Source: Streptomyces sp. NBC_01298
Lineage (GTDB): Bacteria > Actinomycetota > Actinomycetes > Streptomycetales > Streptomycetaceae
Reading direction: 5' to 3'
Assembly: GCF_035978755.1 (NCBI RefSeq)
Contig: NZ_CP108414.1
Coordinates: 1,116,001 to 1,180,000, forward strand
DNA: 64,000 nt
Shown: positions 8,208 through 16,174 of the stretch, piece by piece
Numbering within the stretch: the first letter of the stretch is position 1
Layout of the letters: each line of letters starts with the position of its first letter
Program-made: the position numbers and the translations under genes
The notes under the pieces: model-generated
What the model was told of the DNA's origin: nothing
What the model saw: the letters and a program-made list of their open reading frames with translations, nothing else
Databases searched by the model: none

Positions 8208-9274
8208 ACGACTTCGAGCTGACCCGCACCCTCGACGAGCACGCCGCCGAGACGGCACTGCGCGCGGATGTGCACGACGGTCTGACCCGGTCCCCCAAGT
8301 CGCTGCCGCCCAAGTGGTTCTACGACGCCCGGGGCAGTGAACTCTTCGAGGAGATCACCCGGTTGCCCGAGTACTACCCGACGCGCGCCGAGCGGGAGAT
8401 CCTGCTCGAACGGGCCCGGGAGATCGCCTCGGTGAGCGGGGCCCGCACCCTGGTGGAGCTGGGTTCCGGTTCCTCGGAGAAGACCCAACACCTGATCGAG
8501 GCGCTGCCCGCGCTGGACACGTACGTACCGGTCGACGTGAGCGAGAGCGCGCTCGCCGGGGCGGCGAAGACCCTGCTGGACGAGCATCCGGGGCTGCGCG
8601 TGCACGCGTTGCTGGCCGACTTCACCCGCGCGCTGCGGCTGCCGGACTCCCCGGGGCCCCGGCTGGTGGTGTTCCTGGGCGGCACGATCGGGAACCTGCT
8701 GCCGCCGGAGCGGGCCGTGTTCCTGGCGGACGTACGGGCGATGCTGTCGCCCGGGGACGCGCTGCTGATGGGGACGGACCTGGTGAAGGACCCGGCCGTC
8801 CTGGTGTCGGCGTACGACGACGCGCAGGGCGTGACGGCGGAGTTCAACGCCAACGTACTGTCCGTGGTGAACCGGGAGTTGGGCGCGGACTTCCACACCG
8901 CCGACTTCGCTCACGTGGCGGTGTGGAACCGGGAGCACGAGTGGATCGAGATGCGGCTGCGGGCGCGGCGGCCGTTGGTGGTGAAGGTCCGGGCGCTGGA
9001 TCTGGAAGTGCCCTTCGAGGAGGGTGAGGAAATCCTGACGGAGATCTCGGCGAAGTTCCGTCAGGAGGGAGTCCGCAGGGAACTCGCTGCCGCCGGACTG
9101 GAGTTGACCCACTGGTGGACGGACGCGGGAGGCCGTTTCGCCCTGTCGCTGTCGGTGGCCGACGGGATCGGCACCGACGGCTGGGAGGGCACGCCGGCCA
9201 GCAGCGGCCCCGCCGGCCGTGACACGGGTGACGCGGGCGACGCGGGTACCGGTTCGGCGAGCACGGCCGCCTGA
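8204..9274 (+). CDS. egtD: L-histidine N(alpha)-methyltransferase EgtD
   Basis: 356 residues beginning with GTG inside the egtC stop (GTGA), with AAGGAGACG as ribosome binding site. The SAM site LVELGSGSSEKT and the histidine-binding region (KWFYDARGSELFEEITRLPEYYPTR, given in the sequence as one block) identify the hercynine synthase, which trimethylates histidine in three SAM-dependent steps. The usual family length is about 320 residues. The last 35 or so residues here are Gly/Ala/Thr-rich, repetitive and antisense to the convergent acyltransferase gene. No egtE-like PLP lyase gene follows, so the final C-S cleavage must be encoded elsewhere. Confidence 0.95.
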   Translation: MNDFELTRTLDEHAAETALRADVHDGLTRSPKSLPPKWFYDARGSELFEEITRLPEYYPTRAEREILLERAREIASVSGARTLVELGSGSSEKTQHLIEALPALDTYVPVDVSESALAGAAKTLLDEHPGLRVHALLADFTRALRLPDSPGPRLVVFLGGTIGNLLPPERAVFLADVRAMLSPGDALLMGTDLVKDPAVLVSAYDDAQGVTAEFNANVLSVVNRELGADFHTADFAHVAVWNREHEWIEMRLRARRPLVVKVRALDLEVPFEEGEEILTEISAKFRQEGVRRELAAAGLELTHWWTDAGGRFALSLSVADGIGTDGWEGTPASSGPAGRDTGDAGDAGTGSASTAA

Positions 9275-10041
9275 GCCGCGGCCGCGAGGTCCCGCCGGTG
9301 CGCGTACCGCCCCGGCGGGATCCGCGGCAGCAGCCGCACCTCGGCGCGCACCCCGCGGGCCCGCGCGATCCGCCACAGCGAGGCGGTCAGCGGATCGTCC
9401 CCGACGAACGCGGGCGCCCCGGCGGGCCCCCCGTCATCGAGCAGGTAGCTGATCCGTACGGGTTGTACGGGCACCCGCGCGTCCAGCGCGGCCTGGAACG
9501 CGGCGCGGCGGAAGGGCCCTTGGGCGCGCCCGCACCAGGTGGAGCCCTCGGGGTAGACGGTGACGCGGTCGCCGGCGGCCAGGGCCCGGGCGAGGACGCC
9601 GACGGTGGCGGGCAGGCTGCGGATCCGGTCGCGTTCGATGTAGACGGTGCCGGCCTGCCGGGACAGCGGTCCGAGGACCGGCCAGCCGCGGATGTCGCTC
9701 TTGGCCAGCATCCGGGACGGCAGGACCGCGGCGACGAGCGGGATGTCCAGCCAGGAGATGTGGTTGGCGACGATCAGCCGGCCACCCCCGGGGCCGGGGA
9801 CCCCGTGCACGGTGATCCGCAGCCCGAGGGCGCCCAGCAGGGCGGCGGCCCAGGCCCGTACGAGGAGGTGCCGGGGGCGCTCCGGGAGCAGCCGCAGCGG
9901 CGGGGCGCCCAGGATGCCGAGCAGCACCAGGGCGATGGCGGCGGCGAGCCGCAGTACGGCGCGCGGCACGCTCGCCGTGCTCCCCTCGTGGCCTGCGCAG
10001 TCCACGGGGGTGCAGGGCGAGGTCGGGAGCCAGGCGCTCAT
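9061..10041 (-). CDS. PlsC-type 1-acyl-glycerol-3-phosphate acyltransferase (OlsA-like)
   Basis: 326 residues with an N-terminal hydrophobic segment and the acyltransferase motifs NHISWLD (HX4D, residues 93-99) and YPEGSTW (about 163-169). The family transfers an acyl group to lysophospholipids, or to lyso-ornithine lipid in OlsA. The start at 10041 overlaps the stop of the GNAT acyltransferase (ATGA), so the two are translationally coupled, as for OlsB/OlsA in ornithine-lipid synthesis. That pathway assignment is inferred from the pairing. The last 70 codons or so overlap the end of egtD on the other strand and are low-complexity. Confidence 0.85.
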   Translation of the reverse strand: MSAWLPTSPCTPVDCAGHEGSTASVPRAVLRLAAAIALVLLGILGAPPLRLLPERPRHLLVRAWAAALLGALGLRITVHGVPGPGGGRLIVANHISWLDIPLVAAVLPSRMLAKSDIRGWPVLGPLSRQAGTVYIERDRIRSLPATVGVLARALAAGDRVTVYPEGSTWCGRAQGPFRRAAFQAALDARVPVQPVRISYLLDDGGPAGAPAFVGDDPLTASLWRIARARGVRAEVRLLPRIPPGRYAHRRDLAAAAQAAVLAEPVPASPASPVSRPAGPLLAGVPSQPSVPIPSATDSDRAKRPPASVHQWVNSSPAAASSLRTPS

Positions 10042-10910
10042 GCGGCCGGGGCGAGCGAGAGGAAGTGCTTGAGGTAGCGGGGGTTGGTGCGCCGCAGGGA
10101 GAGCAGGACGTACAGGTCGGCGCAGCCGAACTCGGCGTCCAGGGCGGGCTCGCCGCAGACCCAGGCGCCCAGGCGCAGGTAGCCGCGCAGCAGCGGGGGC
10201 AGTTCCATCCGGCCGGGGAAGTCGATGCCTTCGGGGTTCCACGGGAGGTGCGGGGTGACCCGGTACTCGACGGGCGCGAGGCTGCGGGTGAGGACGTTCT
10301 CCCGGGCGGCGGCGGCCAGCACCCCGCCGTCGGAGAGCGGTATGGAGCAGCAGCCGGCGAGCCAGTTGTGTCCGGAGCGGTCCATGTACCGGGCGAGGCC
10401 CGCCCAGATGAGGGCGATGACGGCGCCGTTGCGGTGGTCGGGGTGGACGCAGGAGCGGCCCACCTCGACCAGGTCGGGGCGGATGGGATCGAGGGAGGAG
10501 AGGTCGAACTCGCCCTCGGAGTAGAGGCGTCCGGCGACGGCCGCCCGTTCGGGGGGCAGCAGCCGGTAGGTGCCGACGACCTGCTCGGTCTCCTCGTCCA
10601 CGACCAGGAGGTGGTCGCAGTAGGCGTCGAAGGCGTCGGAGTCCAGGCCCGGCTCGGGGCCGTCGAGTCGGGCGCCGAGCTCTCCGGCGAAGACCAGGTG
10701 GCGCAGCCGCTGGGCGGCGCGCACCTCGGCCTCGTCGCGGGCGAGGCGGACGGCGTAGCGGGGTGCGGGGGCGTCCTCCGCCCGCGGGGCGGGCGCGGCG
10801 GGGGTGAAGAGGGAGGCGGGGGGCACGGTGGAGGTGCGGGGCACGGTGGAGACGGGGGGCACGGTGGAGGTGGGGGCGACGACCGACGGGGACAGCGGGG
10901 CGATGGTCAT
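10038..10910 (-). CDS. GNAT-family N-acyltransferase (OlsB/hemolysin-like)
   Basis: 290 residues. A Thr/Pro/Val-rich repetitive N-terminus (VSTVP, TSTVP, about residues 10-40) precedes an acyl-homoserine-lactone-synthase/OlsB-like fold: RLRHLVFAGELGA, DAYCDHLLV, VVGTYRLLPPE, EVGRSCVHPDHR and HNWLAGCCSIPL. In OlsB this fold transfers a 3-hydroxyacyl group to ornithine. It is coupled by ATGA to the PlsC-like gene, which supports an ornithine-lipid or related aminolipid role without proving it. The ATG at 10910 follows CCAGGAGCC. Confidence 0.82.
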   Translation of the reverse strand: MTIAPLSPSVVAPTSTVPPVSTVPRTSTVPPASLFTPAAPAPRAEDAPAPRYAVRLARDEAEVRAAQRLRHLVFAGELGARLDGPEPGLDSDAFDAYCDHLLVVDEETEQVVGTYRLLPPERAAVAGRLYSEGEFDLSSLDPIRPDLVEVGRSCVHPDHRNGAVIALIWAGLARYMDRSGHNWLAGCCSIPLSDGGVLAAAARENVLTRSLAPVEYRVTPHLPWNPEGIDFPGRMELPPLLRGYLRLGAWVCGEPALDAEFGCADLYVLLSLRRTNPRYLKHFLSLAPAA

Positions 10911-10932
10911 GACGGCTCCTGGTCCGGCACGG

Positions 10933-10965
10933 GAAGCCAGGCCGGCAGGTGTGTGGCCTGGCTTC
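10933..10965. terminator. Hairpin between solute-binding protein and olsB-like genes
   Basis: Perfect 11-bp arms at 10933-10943 and 10955-10965 with an 11-nt loop. On the minus strand it lies after the solute-binding-protein stop (11051) and 23 nt before the N-acyltransferase start, so it either terminates the former or structures the leader of the latter. The T-run lies on the plus-strand side. Confidence 0.55.
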
Positions 10966-11050
10966 TTTACTTCTTCCGTGACCGGCTGGATTCGACATGG
11001 CCGCTTCGCGGCCCTTGGATGTGCGGACGCTGAACTTGGCGGGCGGCCGG

Positions 11051-12310
11051 TCAGCGGTCGGAGCTCAGAACCTTGCTGATGGTGTCGGAGGCCGCCTTCG
11101 CCGCCCTCGCGGGGTCCCCACCGGTGAGGACGGCCGTCATGAACGGCTTGATCGGGTTCTTGGCCTCCACCTCGGCCCAGTGGGGGGACTGCGGGGTGGC
11201 GCGGCCCTGGGCGGCGCCGGGGGCCATCGCGGTGGCGCCCTCGTTGCCCGCGACCACGTGCGCGAGGGTGCTCTTGTTCGGTACGTAGCTCATCGTGCTC
11301 GCCAGCTCGGTCTGCCACTTCTCGCTGACCAGGGCCGTGATCACGTCTACGGCATGTCTACGCTGCTTCGTCTTCTCGGGGATGATCAGGTCCGAGCCGC
11401 CGGTGAAGACCGAGCCGACCTTGTCGGCGGTCTTGCCGGGTATCGGGAAGAAGCCGAGCTTGCCCTTGAGGGCCGGGTTCGCGGCCTCGATGGCGGCGGC
11501 CTGGCCGGGCGGGGCGATGATCTGGGCGATCCCGCCGCGGGCGAAGACGTCGGACTGCGGGGGCGTCTCCTCGTCGGCGTCCTTGGGGCCGTCACCGAGG
11601 GCCTGGAGCTTCTTGTAGAACTCCATTCCGGCCAGGGCCTTCTCGTCCTCGAGCGTGCCGATCCACTGGCCGCCGCTCTCGACGGCGAGCTCGCCGCCCT
11701 CGTCCCAGACGAACCCGGCGAGGACGTACCAGTTCTGTCCGGCGAGGTAGATGCCCTGCTGGCTGCCCTTGTCGAGCTTGGTCGTGGCCTGGATCCATTC
11801 CTGGCGGGTTTTGATCGGCAACTTGACCCCGGCGCTCGCGAAGAGGTCCTTGTCGTAGATCACCACGCGGTTGGCGGCGTACCACGGGACGCCGAACTGG
11901 GCGCCGTTGACCTTTCCGGGTTCGGAGAGACCCTTCAGCCAGTCCTTGCCGTCCCATTCGCGCAGGGCTTCCAGGGTGAGTTCGGAGACTCCGCCGCTCT
12001 CCACGTACTGGGCGACCTGGGTGTTGCCGACCTCGATGACGTCGGCGCTCTCCTCGCTCGTGCCGGCCAGGACGGCATTGACCTTGTCGCCGATGCCCTT
12101 CCACTCCTGGATCTTCACCTCCAGGTCCACATTGGGGTGTTCCTTCTCGAAGGTGGTGGTGAACTGGCTGATGAAGTCTTCGGAGGCGCTGCCCTTCATC
12201 AACCAGAGCGTCACCTTCTGCGCACCTCCGCCCGACCCGGTGAGACCGCAGCCGGTGAGGGCGGTCGCGGCCGCGAGAGCGGTGGACACGGCAAGCAAGC
12301 GCATCTTCAC
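11051..12310 (-). CDS. Sugar ABC transporter substrate-binding lipoprotein
   Basis: 419 residues. The signal peptide ends in the lipobox LTGC (Cys21), followed by a periplasmic-binding-protein fold of the CUT1 carbohydrate type: VTLWLMKGSASEDFISQF, ADVIEVGNTQVAQY, FGVPWYAANRVV, and a late MSYVPNKSTL. No permease or ATPase genes flank it, so it must work with a transporter encoded elsewhere; Streptomyces CUT1 systems often share the MsiK ATPase. A DasR-like palindrome 42 bp upstream suggests control by amino-sugar availability, possibly an N-acetylglucosamine or chito-oligosaccharide ligand. The ligand is inference. Confidence 0.9.
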   Translation of the reverse strand: MKMRLLAVSTALAAATALTGCGLTGSGGGAQKVTLWLMKGSASEDFISQFTTTFEKEHPNVDLEVKIQEWKGIGDKVNAVLAGTSEESADVIEVGNTQVAQYVESGGVSELTLEALREWDGKDWLKGLSEPGKVNGAQFGVPWYAANRVVIYDKDLFASAGVKLPIKTRQEWIQATTKLDKGSQQGIYLAGQNWYVLAGFVWDEGGELAVESGGQWIGTLEDEKALAGMEFYKKLQALGDGPKDADEETPPQSDVFARGGIAQIIAPPGQAAAIEAANPALKGKLGFFPIPGKTADKVGSVFTGGSDLIIPEKTKQRRHAVDVITALVSEKWQTELASTMSYVPNKSTLAHVVAGNEGATAMAPGAAQGRATPQSPHWAEVEAKNPIKPFMTAVLTGGDPARAAKAASDTISKVLSSDR

Positions 12311-12351
12311 GAGGGGTCACCTTCTGGGGGATTGATCTCAGATGGCTTGAA

Positions 12352-12367
12352 ATTGGCATAGACCAAT
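12352..12367. promoter_or_regulatory. DasR-like (dre) operator candidate
   Basis: ATTGGCATAGACCAAT agrees with the published dre consensus A(C/G)TGGTCTAGACCA(C/G)T at 12 of 16 positions and is itself nearly palindromic. It sits 42-57 bp upstream of the solute-binding-protein start. DasR is the GntR-family regulator of amino-sugar use in Streptomyces. Confidence 0.5.
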
Positions 12368-12477
12368 GGGTGGGTCAAGGGGGTATCGCTATGGATTGTT
12401 CACGCAAAGTTCGCGGACCGGGACTTACTGGGGCACCGTAGAACAAGGCAACAGCCACCCAGTGTCGGGAGACCCCC

Positions 12478-12699
12478 ATGTCCAATCACACGTACCGGGT
12501 GACCGAGATCGTGGGCACGTCCCACGAGGGCATCGATCAGGCCATCCGCAACGGCATCGCCCGCGCGGGCGAGACGCTCCACCATCTCGACTGGCTCGAA
12601 GTCGTTCAGATCAGGGGGCACATCGAGAACGGCGAGATCGCGCACTACCAGGTGGGGATCAAGGTCGGTTTCCGTCTCGACGGCGAGGGCGAGGCCTGA
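12478..12699 (+). CDS. Dodecin
   Basis: 73 residues, the normal dodecin length. The sequence YRVTEIVGTSHEGIDQAI, then LDWLEVVQIRGHIENG and HYQVGIKVGFRL, is the family pattern; the Trp of LDWLEV stacks on the flavin. Dodecins assemble as dodecamers that store FMN, riboflavin or coenzyme A derivatives and protect against flavin photochemistry. It is a single gene, divergent from the solute-binding-protein gene and convergent with the HAD gene. Confidence 0.95.
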   Translation: MSNHTYRVTEIVGTSHEGIDQAIRNGIARAGETLHHLDWLEVVQIRGHIENGEIAHYQVGIKVGFRLDGEGEA

Positions 12700-12737
12700 G
12701 ACCCGGGCCCGCTGCGAGCCGGCTGCCCTGAGGCGCT

Positions 12738-12766
12738 GCTCCCCGAGCCCCGGCTGCCCGGGGAGC
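12738..12766. terminator. Bidirectional terminator between dodecin and HAD genes
   Basis: GCTCCCCG at 12738-12745 pairs with CGGGGAGC at 12759-12766 across a 13-nt loop, located between the convergent stops at 12699 and 12807. Confidence 0.6.
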
Positions 12767-12806
12767 GCCCGCACGGCACAGCACGCCCGATGGGGCCCCG
12801 GGCCCG

Positions 12807-13301
12807 TCAGGTGCGCCCCTCGCCCTCCTGCGCGTCCTTGAGCTCCGGCGCGTCCGCCGCCCAGTTCGCCAGCACCACCCGGAAGCCCGCCGCGCGCACC
12901 GCCTGGCACACCAGCTCGTCGTCGTCCACCAGCATCCGCACCTCGCGGCCCCGCGCGATCCGCCGCAGGACCTCCAGCTTGGTCGTCCGGGCGGGCCGCC
13001 GGTCCTGGTTCCCGCGCATCCACACCCGCCCCTCGGGCAGCCCGTTCCGGGCGAGCCAGTCCTCCGTGTCCGCGCGGCACCGCTCCGGGCGGCCGGTGAG
13101 GTACGTGACCTCGCAGTCGGCCGCGCTCTCCACCGCGAGCGCGATCCCCCGGGCCAGGGGCGGATCGGCCGGGGCGGCACCGAAGAACCCGCTCCAGTCG
13201 CGCGGCCGGCGCTCCAGGAAGTGCTGGCGGTCGGCGGTGTCGGCCAGGGTGTTGTCGATGTCGAAGACGGCCAGGGGCCTTCGGTTCTGAGTCTCGGTCA
13301 C
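12807..13301 (-). CDS. HAD-family phosphatase, PNKP 3'-phosphatase-like
   Basis: 164 residues. HAD motif I is FDIDNTLAD at about residues 13-21, with the nucleophile and acid Asp. Motif II is TYLTGRPERCR, a lysine lies near TTKLEVLR, and motif IV-like VDDDELVCQA completes the site. The pattern resembles the phosphatase domain of polynucleotide kinase-phosphatases and the acid-phosphatase-like HAD proteins. The substrate is unknown. It stands alone and is convergent with dodecin. Confidence 0.82.
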   Translation of the reverse strand: MTETQNRRPLAVFDIDNTLADTADRQHFLERRPRDWSGFFGAAPADPPLARGIALAVESAADCEVTYLTGRPERCRADTEDWLARNGLPEGRVWMRGNQDRRPARTTKLEVLRRIARGREVRMLVDDDELVCQAVRAAGFRVVLANWAADAPELKDAQEGEGRT

Positions 13302-13448
13302 TCCGCCAGCCTAAGCACCGACCGCTTCCGGACGCCCCGGGGTTCCCGGTGGCGATGCCCAGGTCCGGCCGGGCTCCGGCCGGGCGGCCGGTAGGGTCAT
13401 GGCCTGGTGGTCCCGGGGGGGCCTGCTGACACACGGGGGTCACGACAC

Positions 13449-14975
13449 ATGCCTACGCCGGAGCACATCTGGGAGGCCGCCGACCTGCCCGCGCGTCGGC
13501 TCGCCGGGGTGGCCCTCAATCCGTCCTCTCCGCAGGACGTCCTGCTGCGCCTGCTCGCCGACGGTCCGCCGGCCGTACGGATGGTGCTGTGCCGGGACCG
13601 GATCCTGCCCGACGCCGTCGTCGAGGCCGTGCTCCGGCACCCTGACACCCGTACCCGTAGCTTCTTCGCCCGCAACCCCCACGTCGATCCGGCCCAACGG
13701 GCACGACTGGTCGACGATCCGGAGTGGTTCGTCCGCGCCCACCTCGCCGATGGTCCCAAGCTGCCTTTCGGTCGTGTGTGCAGGCCGCTGCCCGACGAGG
13801 TCGTGGTCCGCATGATCGACACGTATGACAACGACAGCCTGATGGGCACCATCTACCGGCAGATCTCCACCGCGCTGCGGCTGTCCATGCCCACGCATCC
13901 GGTCGCGAAGGTCCGCCGCTGGGGGATCGGCAAGTGGGACCGACTGCCCGCCGAGATCCAGGCCGCGCTGCTGGCGGATCCCGACGAGGACGTCCGGGAG
14001 AGCGCGCGGGACAGCGCACGGCGATACGCGCAGTCCCGAGATCCTGCCTGGGTGGAGCGCGAACTGCCCGACTGGGGCCACGCACGGTGGGAGATGCTGA
14101 TGTACCACGCCCTGAGCAGGACCGTCGTGGACACCATCCTGACGGCCCCGGACGCCGGGCAGGAACGGGAGGCCATCGCCCGCAACCCCAGCCTGCCCGC
14201 CGACGTGGTGGTCCTCCTGGCAGGCGATCCGGACCCCGCCGTACGCGAGTGGATCGCGTACCGCGCCGACCTCGGACCCGCCGAACGCCGCGCACTCGCC
14301 GTGGACCCCGATCCGGCGGTGCGCCTCGCCGTGTCCGTGCACCCCGAGCTGAGCGAGCGGGAACGGGCCGCGATCGACTACGAGGTCCCCCTGGACTACT
14401 CCTTCCAAGCCTGGCCCGGACCCCTCGTGCCCCGAGACCCGGCGCACGTGCGCCGGGACGCGGACTCCGGTCACCCGCTGATCCGCCGGAGAGCGGCCGA
14501 GGACCGCACGCTGCCGCCCGACCTGCTGGAGCGCCTGGCCGCCGACGAGGATCTCGGCGTACGCGTCCTGCTGGCCCAGTACCATCCCGACGCCCCGGCC
14601 CCGCTCCTGCTGCGCAGCTTCCTCGAATACACCGGCCACGAGCGCGCGCACCTCACCACCCGGCCGAACTTCCCCACGGCCGGCCTGGCGGCCTTCGCCG
14701 ACCACGAGGACCCCGAGGTCCGCGCCCTGGCCGCCCGCGACCCCCACACCGCGCCGGCGACCGTAGAGCGCCTCACCCGGGACCCGGACCCCGCCGTGCG
14801 CGCCGCGCTGGCACGCCACCCGAATCTTCCGCGGGCCCGGCTGACGGAACTCCTCGACGACGAGGAACTGGCCCACGCGGCCGCGGCGAATCCCGCTCTG
14901 GATCCCGAGCTGATCCAGCGGCTCGTGGCGACGTTGGCGCCGTCGGTCGACCGCGGAGCCAAGGCGGGCCGGTGA
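13449..14975 (+). CDS. Leucine-rich-repeat-variant (LRV/HEAT-like) repeat protein
   Basis: 508 residues made almost wholly of helical repeats of roughly 24 residues with the signature L-A-x-D-P-D-P-x-V-R-x-x-L-A-x-(H/N)-P; clear copies include DPDPAVREWIAYR, DPDPAVRLAVSVHP, HEDPEVRALAARDP and DPDPAVRAALARHP. Such alpha-solenoids are scaffolds for protein binding. No catalytic domain, signal peptide or membrane segment is visible. The ATG at 13449 is preferred; a GTG at 13407 would add 14 residues. The partner protein is unknown. Confidence 0.82.
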   Translation: MPTPEHIWEAADLPARRLAGVALNPSSPQDVLLRLLADGPPAVRMVLCRDRILPDAVVEAVLRHPDTRTRSFFARNPHVDPAQRARLVDDPEWFVRAHLADGPKLPFGRVCRPLPDEVVVRMIDTYDNDSLMGTIYRQISTALRLSMPTHPVAKVRRWGIGKWDRLPAEIQAALLADPDEDVRESARDSARRYAQSRDPAWVERELPDWGHARWEMLMYHALSRTVVDTILTAPDAGQEREAIARNPSLPADVVVLLAGDPDPAVREWIAYRADLGPAERRALAVDPDPAVRLAVSVHPELSERERAAIDYEVPLDYSFQAWPGPLVPRDPAHVRRDADSGHPLIRRRAAEDRTLPPDLLERLAADEDLGVRVLLAQYHPDAPAPLLLRSFLEYTGHERAHLTTRPNFPTAGLAAFADHEDPEVRALAARDPHTAPATVERLTRDPDPAVRAALARHPNLPRARLTELLDDEELAHAAAANPALDPELIQRLVATLAPSVDRGAKAGR

Positions 14976-15056
14976 GCTCGCCGGGGTCTTCGGTATCTTG
15001 GGCCTGACCTGGGCGTTCCTCGTCGGCCCGCCCGGTCGAGAGAACGGCTGATCCGC

Positions 15057-16133
15057 ATGACACGAACCCCGAATCCCGTGACCCGCCGCCGGCTGATCGG
15101 CGCGGCCGCGGCGGCCCTCCTCGCCGCGACGGGCTGCGCCGGCCGAGACCGGGCGGAGGGCGCGGCCATGTCGGCGGGAGCACGTGGATACCTCACCACC
15201 GCGCTGGAGGTCATGGAGGCCAAGTCGCTCCTCGCGGCGGACACCGACTGGCCGACGGTACGCCGCGAGGCCTTCGCCCGCGCGGGAAGCGCGCAGGTCC
15301 CCGCCGACACCTACGGCGCCGTCAGGCAGGCCCTGAGGGCACTCGGCGACCGGCACAGCCAGTTCATGACCCCCCAGGAAGCCGCGCGGGCGCTGAGACC
15401 CGCACCCGGTGCCACCCCGGTACCGGAGGCCAGGGTGCTCGCCGGTTCCATCGGCTACCTGTCCCTGCCGGCGGTGTCCTCCGACCGTGCCGCGGCGGCC
15501 TACGTGCGGCAGGCCCGCAAGGCCGTCGCGGAGGCCGACGGACAAGGGGCCGGAGGGTGGATCGTGGACCTGCGCGGCAACACGGGCGGGGACATGTGGG
15601 GTCCGCTGGCCGCGGTGGGGGCCGTCCTGGGCGACGGGGACGTCGGAGCGTTCGTGGAGGCCGACGGCAAGCGGACTCCGTGGACGATCGAGAACGGTAC
15701 GCCGCGCCAGTACCTCGCCACCTGGGGCCCCGCCACCCCGCTGTCCCGTGCCGCTCCCCCCGTGGCGGTGCTCACGAGCAGCCGGACCGCGAGCGCGGCC
15801 GAGGCCGTGACCATCGCCTTCCGCGGCCGCCCCGGCACCCGCAGCTTCGGCCAGGCCACCCGCGGCGTCCCCACGGGCAACGACTCCCACGCCCTCCCCG
15901 ACGGCGCGCTCATCCTCCTCACGCAGGCCCGGGAGGCCGATCGCACGGGCCTGGTCCACAACGGCCCCCTCCCGCCCGACGAAGAGGTCCCGGACGACAC
16001 CCGCGACCTCGGCAGCGGCCAGGACCGCACACTCGAAGCCGCGGCCCGCTGGCTACGCGGCCGGACCACCGCCGCCCCCACCCCGACGCCAACCCCGACC
16101 CCGACGCCGACACCGACGCCCGGCGAATCCTGA
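15057..16133 (+). CDS. S41-family (C-terminal processing) peptidase lipoprotein
   Basis: 358 residues. The N-terminus has twin arginines (RRRL, 10-13) and a lipobox AATGC (Cys27), so export as a lipoprotein, possibly by Tat, is likely. The S41 signatures are GWIVDLRGNTGGD (about 167-179) and LTSSRTASAAEA (about 239-250), which carries the catalytic serine region. No PDZ domain is obvious. The C-terminus is a microsatellite-like Thr-Pro repeat (16077-16123). The natural substrate is unknown. Confidence 0.85.
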   Translation: MTRTPNPVTRRRLIGAAAAALLAATGCAGRDRAEGAAMSAGARGYLTTALEVMEAKSLLAADTDWPTVRREAFARAGSAQVPADTYGAVRQALRALGDRHSQFMTPQEAARALRPAPGATPVPEARVLAGSIGYLSLPAVSSDRAAAAYVRQARKAVAEADGQGAGGWIVDLRGNTGGDMWGPLAAVGAVLGDGDVGAFVEADGKRTPWTIENGTPRQYLATWGPATPLSRAAPPVAVLTSSRTASAAEAVTIAFRGRPGTRSFGQATRGVPTGNDSHALPDGALILLTQAREADRTGLVHNGPLPPDEEVPDDTRDLGSGQDRTLEAAARWLRGRTTAAPTPTPTPTPTPTPTPGES

Positions 16134-16174
16134 GGCCCGGGGAATCCTCACGCCCTCCGTGCGTTGATCCCTGT

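Noticed and set aside
4622..9274. Complete ergothioneine pathway including EgtE
   Set aside because: No PLP-dependent lyase gene is present after egtD; only egtABCD are here.
16077..16123. Thr-Pro microsatellite as a mobile or regulatory repeat
   Set aside because: It is in frame at the end of the S41 peptidase gene and codes a common linker-type tail.
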